Shown: one piece after another, positions 52,282 to 61,586 of the stretch
Layout of the letters: each line of letters begins with the position of its first letter
How positions within the stretch are numbered: the first letter of the stretch is position 1
NCBI RefSeq assembly: GCF_000013885.1
Contig: NC_007964.1
Location: 2,900,001 to 2,964,000 of the forward strand
Direction: 5' to 3'
DNA from: Nitrobacter hamburgensis X14
GTDB lineage: Bacteria > Pseudomonadota > Alphaproteobacteria > Rhizobiales > Xanthobacteraceae
Length of the DNA: 64,000 bases
Notes under the pieces: generated by a model
Seen by the model: the letters and a program-made list of their open reading frames with translations, nothing else
The model's database searches: none
Told to the model about the DNA's origin: nothing
Position numbers and translations under genes: made by a program

Positions 52282-53117
52282 CAGATTAACGCATACCGGA
52301 GGACGATGGCGATCTTCGCCGCCTGGCTGAGGTGAACGGGCGAGCGCGGCAGCTGAAAACCGCGATGCTCCAGCATATCCAGAATGGCGTGATAATATCT
52401 GGACATAATGCGGGGCGCGCGCACGGCACGGCGCGGGTTGCGATTCATGATCTCGTCCGATTCGACGAAATGCGCCTGCGCCCGCTCCACCAGCGGCGCA
52501 CAGACCTGCGGCAGCGCCGGGTTCGATATCACGGCGGCCGGATCGAAACTGCCGATGTCGGCGCGGAGCAGGCCCTCGCGCGGCAGATATAGCCGTCCAA
52601 GCGCCGCATCCTCATCGAGATCGCGCAGGATATTGGTCAACTGCAGTGCGCGACCGAGATGATGCGCGAGCAGGATGCCATCCTGCTCGGGCAATCCGAA
52701 CACCCGGACCGACAGCCGTCCGACCGCGCTGGCGACGCGATCGCAATACAGATCGAGCGTGGCGTCGTCAGGCGCGCGGATATCCGCCAGCACGTCCATT
52801 TCCATGCCGTCGATGATGGCGAGAAAATCCTCGCGGCGCAGATCGAAGGCGCTCACGGAAGCGTCGTAATCGCGCAGCCGCTCCGGCGCGCGCCCCTGAT
52901 AGAGCGCGTCGATGTCGTCACGCCATTGCTGGAGCGCGGCCCGCCGTTCCGGCCGTGGGCTATCGGAATCGGCGATATCGTCGACATAGCGGCAAAACGT
53001 GTAAATCTGGAACATCGCCTCGCGCTGCGCGCGCGGCAGGATGCGCATCGCCGCGTAAAACGAGCTGCTGGACGCGGTAGCTCCCGAACTCGCGTCGGCT
53101 GTCGACTCGATCGTCAT
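52281..53117 (-). CDS. hpnD: Presqualene diphosphate synthase HpnD
   Basis: 278-residue squalene/phytoene synthase family enzyme condensing two farnesyl diphosphates. The first Asp-rich motif is YVDDIADSD (residues 45-52), the second NILRDLDEDAALGRLYLP. The ATG at 53117 overlaps the hpnC stop. It is the second gene of the hpnC-D-E-shc-G operon. Confidence 0.94.
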   Translation of the reverse strand: MTIESTADASSGATASSSSFYAAMRILPRAQREAMFQIYTFCRYVDDIADSDSPRPERRAALQQWRDDIDALYQGRAPERLRDYDASVSAFDLRREDFLAIIDGMEMDVLADIRAPDDATLDLYCDRVASAVGRLSVRVFGLPEQDGILLAHHLGRALQLTNILRDLDEDAALGRLYLPREGLLRADIGSFDPAAVISNPALPQVCAPLVERAQAHFVESDEIMNRNPRRAVRAPRIMSRYYHAILDMLEHRGFQLPRSPVHLSQAAKIAIVLRYALI

Positions 53118-53992
53118 GCGCCGGCCGCCGGATTCGACACCGGCCGCCGCCGTACCGAGCGGCGAAGCATCTCCGCGGTGATGCCGGCAACACTGTAGCC
53201 GAGCAGTTGCACCGGCTTGAGGTGAACCGTCTCGCTCAGGGGATCACGTACCTTTAGCAGCGCGACAATCCCGTCGGCGAACATCCGGATCACGGCGACT
53301 TCAAGCCCGAGGCGGATGTCCCTGATCTCGGCCGCGAGCGGCCGTCCCTCGTCGAGCAGCGCTTCGGTTCGCGCGGCAAGGGCGTGCAGGCATTGCAGGA
53401 GCGCAGGCGTTGCCTTATCGCCGCCGAGCATCTCGACCGAGGCACCGGATGCGGCCAGCGCATCGCGCGGCAGATAAACGCGGTTGAGATTCTTGTAGTC
53501 CTTGGCGCAATCCTGAAGATGGTTGTTGATCTGCAGGCCGGCGCATAGCGCGTCGGATGCGGCCCAGGTCGACGTGTTCTCGCCGTGCACGTCGAGCATG
53601 AAACGTCCGACCGGCATCGCCGAATAACGGCAATAGTCGATCACCTCGTCCCAAGTTTCGTAGCGCAGCCTGGTGACGTCCATCCGGAACGCCTTCAGCA
53701 CGTCGATGGCGTGGCGCGGCGGCATCGACCGTTGCGCCAGCGCATTTCGAAGATTGACCGCTTCCGGCTGGCTATTGCCCTGCCCCAGGAGTTCGCTCTC
53801 GAACAGATCGAGCCAGGCGAGCTTGTCCTTCTCGCCGAGTTCGGCGTGATCGGCGATGTCGTCCGCGGTCCGGACGAAATTGTAGAACGCGAGAATCAAC
53901 GCGCGGTGACGCGGGTGAATGATCCACGACGCGACCGGAAAATTCTCGTCGCGGTGGGTCTTTCCGGATCGCAGTTGATTCGCGGTGGGCAT
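53114..53992 (-). CDS. hpnC: Hydroxysqualene synthase HpnC
   Basis: 292 residues, a second squalene-synthase-type protein, which turns presqualene diphosphate into hydroxysqualene. Starts with the HpnC-typical FPVASWIIHPRHRALILAFYNFVRTADDIADH, with one Asp motif in it; the second is CAKDYKNLNRVYLP. First gene of the operon; the promoter lies in 53993-54180, which shows no clear motif. Confidence 0.93.
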   Translation of the reverse strand: MPTANQLRSGKTHRDENFPVASWIIHPRHRALILAFYNFVRTADDIADHAELGEKDKLAWLDLFESELLGQGNSQPEAVNLRNALAQRSMPPRHAIDVLKAFRMDVTRLRYETWDEVIDYCRYSAMPVGRFMLDVHGENTSTWAASDALCAGLQINNHLQDCAKDYKNLNRVYLPRDALAASGASVEMLGGDKATPALLQCLHALAARTEALLDEGRPLAAEIRDIRLGLEVAVIRMFADGIVALLKVRDPLSETVHLKPVQLLGYSVAGITAEMLRRSVRRRPVSNPAAGA

Positions 53993-54183
53993 CGGGACCG
54001 GCTACAATGATCTGAATCGCAATTGGGCCTCCCGCCAGTTCCGAAATACCGGCAGGCGAGATTGCTCGCGCACCCCATATAGGGGAAACCGCAAGCTAAA
54101 CCAATGCTATCTTTCGCCTTTTAGCCGTGCCGATCTGCCGCGGCGACGAGCGAACAGGACCGGTTCGTCCGTCCTCGCGGTGC

Positions 54184-54432
54184 TTATTGGCCGTGGCTCA
54201 GCAAGACCTGGTGGCACGCCTTCGTCAGTTTCGGACGGTGCTGCTGCAGACACGCCAGAATGGTGAAATCGCCCTGATCGATCACCTGGCGGCAGAAACG
54301 GCTGACGTCCCGCGCGCAGGCGCGCTGTTCCGCGTCAGTCCCGCTGTGCGATTGGCCCTGGGCCTGCGCCATCGTTGTGGTCAAACCGAATGTCAAAAGC
54401 AGAGCGACCGATAGAAAAATTTTAGACATCAT
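54184..54432 (-). CDS. Small secreted Cys-containing protein
   Basis: 82 residues from ATG 54432 (54429 is also possible). Signal peptide (KIFLSVALLLTFGLTTTMAQAQ), then a mature part of about 60 residues with four cysteines: ACARDVSRFCRQVI, ILACLQQHRPKLTKACHQVL. The paired Cys spacing suggests two disulfides or repeats, as in small exported proteins of Bradyrhizobium. Function unknown. Confidence 0.7.
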   Translation of the reverse strand: MMSKIFLSVALLLTFGLTTTMAQAQGQSHSGTDAEQRACARDVSRFCRQVIDQGDFTILACLQQHRPKLTKACHQVLLSHGQ

Positions 54433-55011
54433 ATTCCTTATAATTACACGGCAGAGAATTCGAACCCGCACAAGCCCGGGCATATGGCTGATCTTTCAAA
54501 ACGGCGGAGGACGATAACGCCGCGATTCCGTATCGATACCCATACCGGAAGAGATCGCAAGAGCGTACAGATCGCACGCCCCATTCCATCTGCTGCGGTA
54601 CACACCGGTCGCGATCGACGTGGCTTTTCCTACGAGCATATCCGCCAATGCCAAAAGCACTGTGAAATGCGGCTAAATTTGCGACGGCGGATACATCACC
54701 GCAGCCTGTTCCACAGATTTTCAATCACTAATATCTAACATACTGAAATATATCGACTAAAGTACAAGCGAGCGACGCGACGGACGTTTACCGGGCAAAT
54801 GCGTCGTGGCGTATCCTGTCAGTGCGCGTCCGTTCAGTTTTGTGACAATTCATATCGGTTCATATCGGCAGCGCGTGGGCACTTCGATGCAGATACACGA
54901 GCGGCATTGATTATACTACCGGGATTGAACCTCGCGTGCCGCGGCAACAACTAACAGCTTGATGCAGCACGAGAGTCGTTACCTGAGCATCATTTTTATG
55001 GAAAACCGGAT
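54433..55011. other. Divergent intergenic region with a tandem 10-bp repeat
   Basis: About 580 bases between two small secreted protein genes. TTCATATCGG occurs twice in tandem at 54849-54868, about 145 bases before the next start codon; it could be an operator. AT-rich around 54715-54770. No RNA gene recognised. Confidence 0.4.
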
Positions 55012-55512
55012 ATGAAACTGTTTGCTTCCAGACTGGTTCGGAAGTCGACGCTTGCAGCCGGCCTTGTCGCGGGCCTCGCGTTATCCACATCCGCGAGCTT
55101 CGCCCAGTCTTCTCCGTTTGCAGGCTTCGCGGGGAACTGGTCGGGCAGAGGCACGGTCGCGCTGTCCGATGGATCGAGAGAGAATATTCGTTGCAAGGCA
55201 TCCTACCACGTGGATCATACAGGCCGAGCCCTGAAACAGAACCTGCGTTGCGCCAGCGACAGCTACAAGTTCGATCTCTCCAGCGATGTGGTCAGCCACG
55301 GCGCCGAAATTACCGGGACCTGGAGTGAGGCCAGCCGCAATCTCTTCGGCTCCGTGCGCGGACACGCCGGCGGCGGCGAGATCGAAGTGTTCGTGGAGGC
55401 TGCGGGCTTTGCCGCCAACCTGACGCTGCGCGCCCATGGCAACAGGCAATCGGTCTGGATCACCTCGAAAGGCGAAATCAGGGACGTTTCCATCACCATG
55501 GTGCGTGGCTAG
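55012..55512 (+). CDS. Secreted beta-rich hypothetical protein
   Basis: 166 residues with a signal peptide (STLAAGLVAGLALSTSASFAQ), then a domain starting FAGFAGNWSGRGTVALSDGSRE and rich in alternating beta strands (EITGTWSEASRNLFGSVRG, GEIEVFVEAAGFAANLTL). I know similar exported proteins from Bradyrhizobium but no function. Probably a periplasmic lipocalin-like or beta-barrel fold. Confidence 0.7.
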   Translation: MKLFASRLVRKSTLAAGLVAGLALSTSASFAQSSPFAGFAGNWSGRGTVALSDGSRENIRCKASYHVDHTGRALKQNLRCASDSYKFDLSSDVVSHGAEITGTWSEASRNLFGSVRGHAGGGEIEVFVEAAGFAANLTLRAHGNRQSVWITSKGEIRDVSITMVRG

Positions 55513-55544
55513 AGCCATTCATATTTAGATGGAAGCAGGTTGCC

Positions 55545-55719
55545 GTCATTGCGGGCGACGCGAAGCAATCCAGAAGGCTCGAAAGAACTATAGCGTTTTC
55601 AAGCGAAGCGGATACCGGTTCGCGTGAAGAAAATGCGTCAAATCAAAATCATAGAGCCCCGCTTCTGATTCTATCAGAAGCGGAAAGGCTCTGGATTGCT
55701 TCGCGTCGCTCGCAACGAC
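55545..55719. repeat. Palindromic repeat family B, copy 4, interrupted
   Basis: Left arm GTCATTGCGGGCGACGCGAA...CCAG (55545-55573) and right arm CTGGATTGCTTCGCGTCGCT...CGAC (to 55719). The hairpin repeat copy 5 sits in the loop between them. Confidence 0.85.
55589..55692 (-). repeat. Dispersed hairpin repeat, copy 5 (inverted, nested)
   Basis: Reverse orientation of the same element (TATAGCGTTTTCAAGCGAAG, CCGGTTCGCGTGAAGAAAAT, then the CTTCTGATTCTATCAGAAG stem). Nested in family B copy 4. Confidence 0.85.
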
Positions 55720-55823
55720 GTATAAAAATCGCTTTAAATCATCGTGCTGGCCTCGTGCCGAGCCTGAGGACGTAAATCGGATTATCCGCGCCGGTGCCGC
55801 GACATCCACCGCTGCCGCAATCC

Positions 55824-58187
55824 CTATTTCAGCGCTTTCGCCTGGCCGCCGCCGCGCAACCGCTCCGCAAAGGTGATCAGCCACATCGCCGTCGGGCGCA
55901 AAATCAGGAAGTCCGCGGCCAGGGCGGCGACCATGGCGAAGGCGCTGAGCCAGCCGAACAGCCGCAGCGACGGCAGATCCGAGAACACCGTCACCACCAG
56001 ACCGCACGCCAGCACCACGGTGGTCAGGATCAGCGCCGGCCCCATCAGCACGGTCGCGCGCTCGACCGCCTCGCCGGCGCTGACGCCAGGCTTGCTCTCG
56101 GATCGCAGGCGGTTGAGGAAGTGGATGGTCGCACTGAGCCCGAGGCCGAACGAGACCGTGAGCGCGACCACGCTCGCGAACTGCAACCCCTCCCCGAGCG
56201 CCCACAGCACCGTGCCGGACAGCACGACCGGAAAAATCCCGGGCAGGATGCAGGCAAACATCACAACGACCGAGCGGAATGCCAGCCCCATGAACACCGC
56301 GACCAGCGCAAACTCGATCGTGAGACCGTGGTTGAGCTTCTCGATCATGCTGGCGCTGTTGCGCGCGGCGATGGCCGACAGGCCGGTGACGGCGATCTCA
56401 TAACCTGGGTGCGCGTTCCGGACCGCGTCCATGGCGTGGTCGAGCTTCTCCACCACCGGCAGAATCTGGCTCGAGTCGCGGTCGGGGACGCGACCTGACA
56501 CCACGACCGCCGTCTGGTCCTCCGAAATAAAGCGCCGCACCAGATGCTTGGGGAGGACGTTGACATATTCCTTGAGCGTCGCAACATCGTGGCTGCCGGC
56601 CTTCTCGGCGAGCCACCGCCGCAGCGTTTCGAGCGACCAGACGTTGCCGACGCCGGCCTGCTCCTCGACCAGCTTGTGGACCTCGGCGATAGTGGCAAGC
56701 GTCTGCGGCGAATACAGCGTCTCGCCCTTGGGGAATTCGATCAGGACATCGATCGGGTTGGCGCCGGTGAGTTTTGCGTCGAGGCGGCTGCTGGCCGCCA
56801 CCGCCTGCTGCTTGTCCGGCACCTGATCCGCGAGCCGGTAACGCGGCTCGAGGTTGGCGTAGACCACCGCGAGGCCGCCGACCACCACCAGGGCAAGCAG
56901 GCTGAATAAGCCGGGATGCCCCACCATCCGCACCGCGATCCAGGCGCAGAAGCGGCGCAATACCTGCACGCCCCAATCCGACGTTTTGAATTTCTCCGCG
57001 AAACGCTGTTCGTTGCGCACCAGCAGAACCCCGAACACCGGCACCAGCAACAGCACCGCGAGCAGCGCGATGACGGTCGCCAGCAGGCCTGCCTCGCCAA
57101 AACTGCGGATCAGGTCCGAATTCGAGAACTGCAGCGCGATGAACGAGATTCCCGCGGTCGCATGGGTCAGCACGCAGGCCGGGCCTACCACCAGAACGGC
57201 GTTGCGGAACGCGGAATACTTGTCCTCGCCCGCGATCAGGCGGTCGCGCGCCGCGAACGTCAACTGCATCGAATCGGAAAAACTGATGACCATGATCAGC
57301 GGGGTCATCACGTTGAGGAACATGTTGAGGCTGAAACCGGCCCAGCCCAGCACCCCCAACGCCAGCAGGATCGCCAGCAGCGGCGGGAACGCCGCGGCGA
57401 CCATGAAGGAGACCTTGCGGAAGAACACGATCGCGATCAGACAGCCGGCCAGAATGCCGGCGACGTTGTAGATGATGCCGTCGCGCTCCACCGCGTTGCG
57501 GATTTCCAGCTGCATCACCGGCACGCCGGAAAGCTCTTTGGTGAGGCCGGTGGAGGCGAGATCGTCGTTCATGACCTTGCGGATCTGCCCGACAGTGGTG
57601 CTCAACCCGCTGCTTTCGACGATCGACGGCTGCAGCGACAGCACGACCAGCGCCAGCGTGCCGTCGTCGGACAGCAGCTTGCCGCGAATGATCTCGTTGG
57701 ATTTCACGGTCTCGATGAATTTGTCGTAGTCGGCGCCTTGCGGCAGTTCGGACGGAAACAGCGCCGCCGGCAGCTTGCCGGGTTCGGGCGCCTGACGCGC
57801 CGAGAACAACGAGATCAGGCCGCGCACGCCATCGACCAGTTGCAGGTCGGTGACCATATCCCGCAGCTTTTCGAGGTTGTCGCGTTCGAGCAGCGCCTTG
57901 CCCTCGACCACGACCAGCACGTCGAACTCGCTCGACGGGAAGCGCTTGGTCACTTCCTCGTACTGATGATACTCCTTGGTGTCGGAGCGGAACAACTGGC
58001 TGAGCGAATCGTCGATCTTGATGCGCTGGATTCCGAACACCGCGCCGATGACCATGGCGAGCAGAATGATGCAGGACAGGATCGGCGCACGCACCGCAAT
58101 CAGACCGATCCGCTCAAGCCCGAAGGCGATGCTGAGCGACCGGTCGATCGGGGCGCCCTGGTCGGCATCGCGGTTTCGCTCAAGCAT
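55824..58187 (-). CDS. RND/MMPL-family exporter next to hpnP
   Basis: 787 residues, two repeats of six helices with large periplasmic loops: first helix LSCIILLAMVIGAVFGIQRIKIDDSL, core LNMFLNVMTPLIMVISFSDSMQ, second core VSFGLGLSATIHFLNRLR. Same superfamily as HpnN but a different branch. It is downstream of hpnP on the same strand (gap about 230 bases). It may export a lipid such as methylated hopanoid; this is inference from position. Confidence 0.85.
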   Translation of the reverse strand: MLERNRDADQGAPIDRSLSIAFGLERIGLIAVRAPILSCIILLAMVIGAVFGIQRIKIDDSLSQLFRSDTKEYHQYEEVTKRFPSSEFDVLVVVEGKALLERDNLEKLRDMVTDLQLVDGVRGLISLFSARQAPEPGKLPAALFPSELPQGADYDKFIETVKSNEIIRGKLLSDDGTLALVVLSLQPSIVESSGLSTTVGQIRKVMNDDLASTGLTKELSGVPVMQLEIRNAVERDGIIYNVAGILAGCLIAIVFFRKVSFMVAAAFPPLLAILLALGVLGWAGFSLNMFLNVMTPLIMVISFSDSMQLTFAARDRLIAGEDKYSAFRNAVLVVGPACVLTHATAGISFIALQFSNSDLIRSFGEAGLLATVIALLAVLLLVPVFGVLLVRNEQRFAEKFKTSDWGVQVLRRFCAWIAVRMVGHPGLFSLLALVVVGGLAVVYANLEPRYRLADQVPDKQQAVAASSRLDAKLTGANPIDVLIEFPKGETLYSPQTLATIAEVHKLVEEQAGVGNVWSLETLRRWLAEKAGSHDVATLKEYVNVLPKHLVRRFISEDQTAVVVSGRVPDRDSSQILPVVEKLDHAMDAVRNAHPGYEIAVTGLSAIAARNSASMIEKLNHGLTIEFALVAVFMGLAFRSVVVMFACILPGIFPVVLSGTVLWALGEGLQFASVVALTVSFGLGLSATIHFLNRLRSESKPGVSAGEAVERATVLMGPALILTTVVLACGLVVTVFSDLPSLRLFGWLSAFAMVAALAADFLILRPTAMWLITFAERLRGGGQAKALK

Positions 58188-58421
58188 GCGCTGTCCCTGT
58201 CGTGAACGCCATCGTTAGCTATTTTCCTGGAGGCTTTGGAGCGCCCCGGAAGCCGGCGGGCGGCTCGCTTTAGCCATCGACAGCACGCATAAATTTTCGG
58301 CGCAAGGTGTAGCGGTTTCCCGGAGAGACCACAAGCAAGGGCGGCAACGATCCGCGCCACTCAAGCCGAAGTGGTTCGACCGGCGGCCGCTCCTGCCCGT
58401 CCCGGTATCCGCAGCCATCGG

Positions 58422-60005
58422 TTATTCGGCGGGAACGGAAGCTTCTCGCAACTTCAGCGAATAATAGGAAGCGTTGGTTTTGCCGCGAGAGGCCGAGCGC
58501 GCAAACAAAATAAGGTGATGGGCAACCAGAATCGAGCCGATGAGATATTCAATCTCGCCACGCGCCAGCCGGCGCAGTGCGAATTTCCAGAATACCCGCT
58601 TGTAGTCGCCGCGCACACCGACCCTCCAGAAGATGTTGCGCAGCATGGTCAGGCCGAGCTTGATATTCCGCCACGACCTCTGCTGCGGCGTGCGCGGCTG
58701 AACCCGCTTCGGATAGGTTTCGCGGATCTGGTACTCGTAGCGCTCCAGAAGTCTCTCAGGCTCATACGCGCGGCCCATGCATTCGCGCCAGGTCCCCACG
58801 ACATGGTCGTAGGGCAGCCGGAAGTCGACGTTGGAATCGCGCGCCTCGTCCTCGATCAGCCGATTCTCCCGCTTCAGGCGATCCCACAGCGGCGTCTTCG
58901 GCAGCGCTTGCAGGAGATTGATGGTCAGAAGCGGAATCTGCGATCGGTCGATGAATTCGAGCAGATGCTGTCCGGTCTCGGACTTGTCGGTGTCGAGCCC
59001 GAGGATGATTCCGGACACCACCTCCATGCCGTAATCGTTCAGCGTCCTGATCGCATCCATGATGGGAACCACCATGTTGTGATCCTTGTGCATCGCTTTC
59101 AGCGCCACGGGGTCCGGTGTCTCGATGCCGCAGAAGATGGTGGCGAAGAACGCCTCGCGCATTTGCGACAGTATCTCCGGACGCTTGGCGATATTCAGCG
59201 TCGCCTCGCAGGAGAACCGCAGCACGAAACCGGTCTTCTTCTGCCATTCGATCAGGTGCGGCAAAAGGTCCAGCGCCGCCTTGCGGTTGCCGATGAAATT
59301 GTCGTCAACGAAATAGACCGAGCCGGTAATCCCGCATTCCAGCAGCTTGTCGAGTTCGCGCGTGATCTGCTCAGGCGTCTTGAGTCGCGGGTTGCGCCCA
59401 TAGAGGCCGGGAATGTCGCAGAACTCGCACTGATACGGGCAGCCGCTGGAATACTGGATGCTGCCCAGGAAGTAATGCTTGATGTCGGCCAGTTCATAAG
59501 CCGGAATCGGGAATCTGGTCATGTCCAGCCGATCGGCGGTTTTGAGGACAATCTGACCATCCGGCCGCGACGGGTCGCGCGCCAAGCGTCCGATCAGGTC
59601 GTCGGTGGCATCACCGAGTTCGCCGACGTGAAGATAGTCGAACGACGGATAATAGTCGGGGCAGGCGCTGACCGACGGACCGCCGAGCGCGACCGACAGA
59701 TCGAAGGCGTGGGCGCGGCGGCAGATATCGTTCATCTGCTGGCGCTGGATGTGCATGCCGCTGACGAACACGGCCTCTGCCCATTCGAAATCCTCGTTCG
59801 TGGCGAAGCGAATGTTCTCGTCGATGAAACGGACCTTCCACTCGGCGGGCAGATAGGCGGCGATCAGCAGAAGTCCCTGCGGCGGCATGAAGGCCTGTAC
59901 GCCAGCGGTCAGGGGATAGGCGTGCTCAAACGTGCCGAACGACGACGTGTAGCGGGGAAAGACACAAAGAATGCGCCGAATGCCGTACCGGCCCACGCCC
60001 CTCAT
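58422..60005 (-). CDS. hpnP: Hopanoid C-2 methylase HpnP (B12-binding radical SAM)
   Basis: 527 residues from ATG 60005, which has GGGGAGG 5 bases before it; an open frame continues 41 codons upstream without homology. Starts RRILCVFPRYT...GTFEHAYPL, then a cobalamin-binding-like part with GMHIQRQQMNDICRRAHA and LGGPSVSACPDYYPSFDYLHVGELGD; radical SAM cluster CPYQCEFC (Cys189, 193, 196). This matches HpnP as I know it from R. palustris, which makes 2-methylhopanoids. A related methylase is the main alternative. Confidence 0.87.
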   Translation of the reverse strand: MRGVGRYGIRRILCVFPRYTSSFGTFEHAYPLTAGVQAFMPPQGLLLIAAYLPAEWKVRFIDENIRFATNEDFEWAEAVFVSGMHIQRQQMNDICRRAHAFDLSVALGGPSVSACPDYYPSFDYLHVGELGDATDDLIGRLARDPSRPDGQIVLKTADRLDMTRFPIPAYELADIKHYFLGSIQYSSGCPYQCEFCDIPGLYGRNPRLKTPEQITRELDKLLECGITGSVYFVDDNFIGNRKAALDLLPHLIEWQKKTGFVLRFSCEATLNIAKRPEILSQMREAFFATIFCGIETPDPVALKAMHKDHNMVVPIMDAIRTLNDYGMEVVSGIILGLDTDKSETGQHLLEFIDRSQIPLLTINLLQALPKTPLWDRLKRENRLIEDEARDSNVDFRLPYDHVVGTWRECMGRAYEPERLLERYEYQIRETYPKRVQPRTPQQRSWRNIKLGLTMLRNIFWRVGVRGDYKRVFWKFALRRLARGEIEYLIGSILVAHHLILFARSASRGKTNASYYSLKLREASVPAE

Positions 60006-60050
60006 CGCACCTCCCCTTTGTGCAAATACACACCGACCCGAAACCCTTAC

Positions 60051-60076
60051 AAACCCCTGGCGCTCGCAATCGTTCC
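60051..60076 (-). promoter_or_regulatory. EcfG-like promoter candidate before hpnP
   Basis: On the minus strand: GGAAC-N16-GGTTT, ending 45 bases before the hpnP ATG. hpnP of R. palustris TIE-1 is reported to be under EcfG control, so the match is expected biologically, although the -10 has G instead of C. Confidence 0.5.
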
Positions 60077-60212
60077 GGATTACGTGAACCAAAAGCGCGG
60101 TCGAAAACCTGAGCGACGATTTCCTCAATAATGTGGCGAAGCCGCAAAGACATCTGCGCGAAAACGCGCTTTGCGCTGTTGCCCTGACATGACGGCCGCA
60201 GAAGTGAGGTCT

Positions 60213-61562
60213 TTACGCGCGAACGATCGGCTCGACGCCCGCCGCGAGTTCGAAAATCCGGCGATCCGACCCGCCGGCCGCGGCCAGCATCAAGCCCACC
60301 GGCGCTTCGCCCTCGCGATGACAGGGCAGCGAGATCGCGCAACCATCGAGGATGTTGATCAGCGCACAGTTGCGCAGCGACAGCATGTTGGCTTTCGCGT
60401 AGGCGGCATCGTGGGCGAGGTCAGCGATCACCGGCGGCGTGATCGCCACCGTCGGCGCGATCAGGGCATCGTACGGCGCGACGCGGCGCTCAAAGCCCGC
60501 GATGATCGCGCGGCGGACGGCGAGCAGATCGACATAGTCGGCGGCGCTGAGGCTCTCGCCGTGCCGAATGCGGCTGATGACGCGCGGATCGTAGAGCTCC
60601 GCCTTTTTTGCAATCAGCGCGCGGTGCCAGGCCCAGCTTTCCGCCGCCGAGAACCCGCCCCCGACGTTCCGCGCCGCGACCTCGGCGAATTCGGGAACGG
60701 CGATGCGTTCGATCACGGCGCCGGCGTTGGCCAATCGGTCCAGCGCGTGCTCAAAGGCCCGCGCCACCGCGCTGCTCAGGTCGTCCAGCATCACCGTGGT
60801 CGGCATCGCGAGCCGCAGCCCCTTCACCGGGCGCGGCACGACCGGCGCAATCGGTTCGTCCGCCAGCACCGCGTCCATCGCCGCGCAGCAGCCGACCGAG
60901 CGGGCAATCGGCCCGTAGCTGTCCAGCGTGACCGATAGCGGCACGCCGCCGTCGAGCGGAATACGGCGCGCGGTCGGCTTGTAGCCGACGATGCCGCAAT
61001 AGGCCGCCGGAATCCGGCAGGAGCCGCCGGTGTCGGTGCCAAGCGCGCCATGCGCCATGCCGTCGGTGATCGACACCGCCGCGCCCGACGACGATCCGCC
61101 GGGCACATGACCGACGTCGCGCTGCCAGCGATTTTTCGGCGTGCCGTAGTGCGGATTGATGCCAAGTCCCGAATAGGCGAATTCGGTCATATTGGTGCGC
61201 CCGATCACCACGAAGCCGGCGCGGCGCAGACGCGCCACGACCGGCGCGTCGTTCGCTGCCGGCGGCGCATCGTCGAGCGCGCGCGAGCCGGCGCGCGACA
61301 CCTGTCCCTTGATATCGAACAGGTCCTTGATCGAAACCGGAATGCCGGCGAACGGCGACGGCGCGGCATTGACCTTGCGCAGTCCGTCCATGGCCTCGGC
61401 GGCGGCGACGGCGCCGTCCGCATCGACCTGGATGAACACCCGCGCGCCCTCGCCGGCTTTGTCGGCGATTTTCGCAAGGCAGTCGTCGACGAGCTTGCGC
61501 GCGGTGGTACGCCCCGCCGCAAGATCGGCGGCGAGCGTGGCCAGGGTCGGGTGATCGGACAT
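60213..61562 (-). CDS. Amidase signature family hydrolase
   Basis: 449 residues. The Ser-cisSer-Lys triad is visible: Lys79 (SIKDLF), cis-Ser in GGSSSG (155-160) and Ser181 (DTGGSCRIPA). The protein ends PVGLMLAA...RIFELAAGVE. It hydrolyses an amide; indole-acetamide hydrolase, GatA-like and other amidases share these marks, so no substrate is assigned. It lies 24 bases downstream of the ppc stop on the same strand. Confidence 0.9.
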   Translation of the reverse strand: MSDHPTLATLAADLAAGRTTARKLVDDCLAKIADKAGEGARVFIQVDADGAVAAAEAMDGLRKVNAAPSPFAGIPVSIKDLFDIKGQVSRAGSRALDDAPPAANDAPVVARLRRAGFVVIGRTNMTEFAYSGLGINPHYGTPKNRWQRDVGHVPGGSSSGAAVSITDGMAHGALGTDTGGSCRIPAAYCGIVGYKPTARRIPLDGGVPLSVTLDSYGPIARSVGCCAAMDAVLADEPIAPVVPRPVKGLRLAMPTTVMLDDLSSAVARAFEHALDRLANAGAVIERIAVPEFAEVAARNVGGGFSAAESWAWHRALIAKKAELYDPRVISRIRHGESLSAADYVDLLAVRRAIIAGFERRVAPYDALIAPTVAITPPVIADLAHDAAYAKANMLSLRNCALINILDGCAISLPCHREGEAPVGLMLAAAGGSDRRIFELAAGVEPIVRA

Positions 61563-61586
61563 GGCAAACCTCGCAAATCGGATAGA

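Noticed and set aside
54484..54738. Plus-strand open frame in the intergenic region near 54.5 kb
   Set aside because: Arg/His-rich, no domain, no ribosome site.
18439..55719. Possible CRISPR array from repeated hairpins
   Set aside because: The copies are kilobases apart, without regular spacers or cas genes; they are dispersed elements.
56916..58205. Plus-strand open frame opposite the RND exporter gene
   Set aside because: His/Gln/Arg-rich shadow; the minus-strand product shows clear membrane helices and family motifs.
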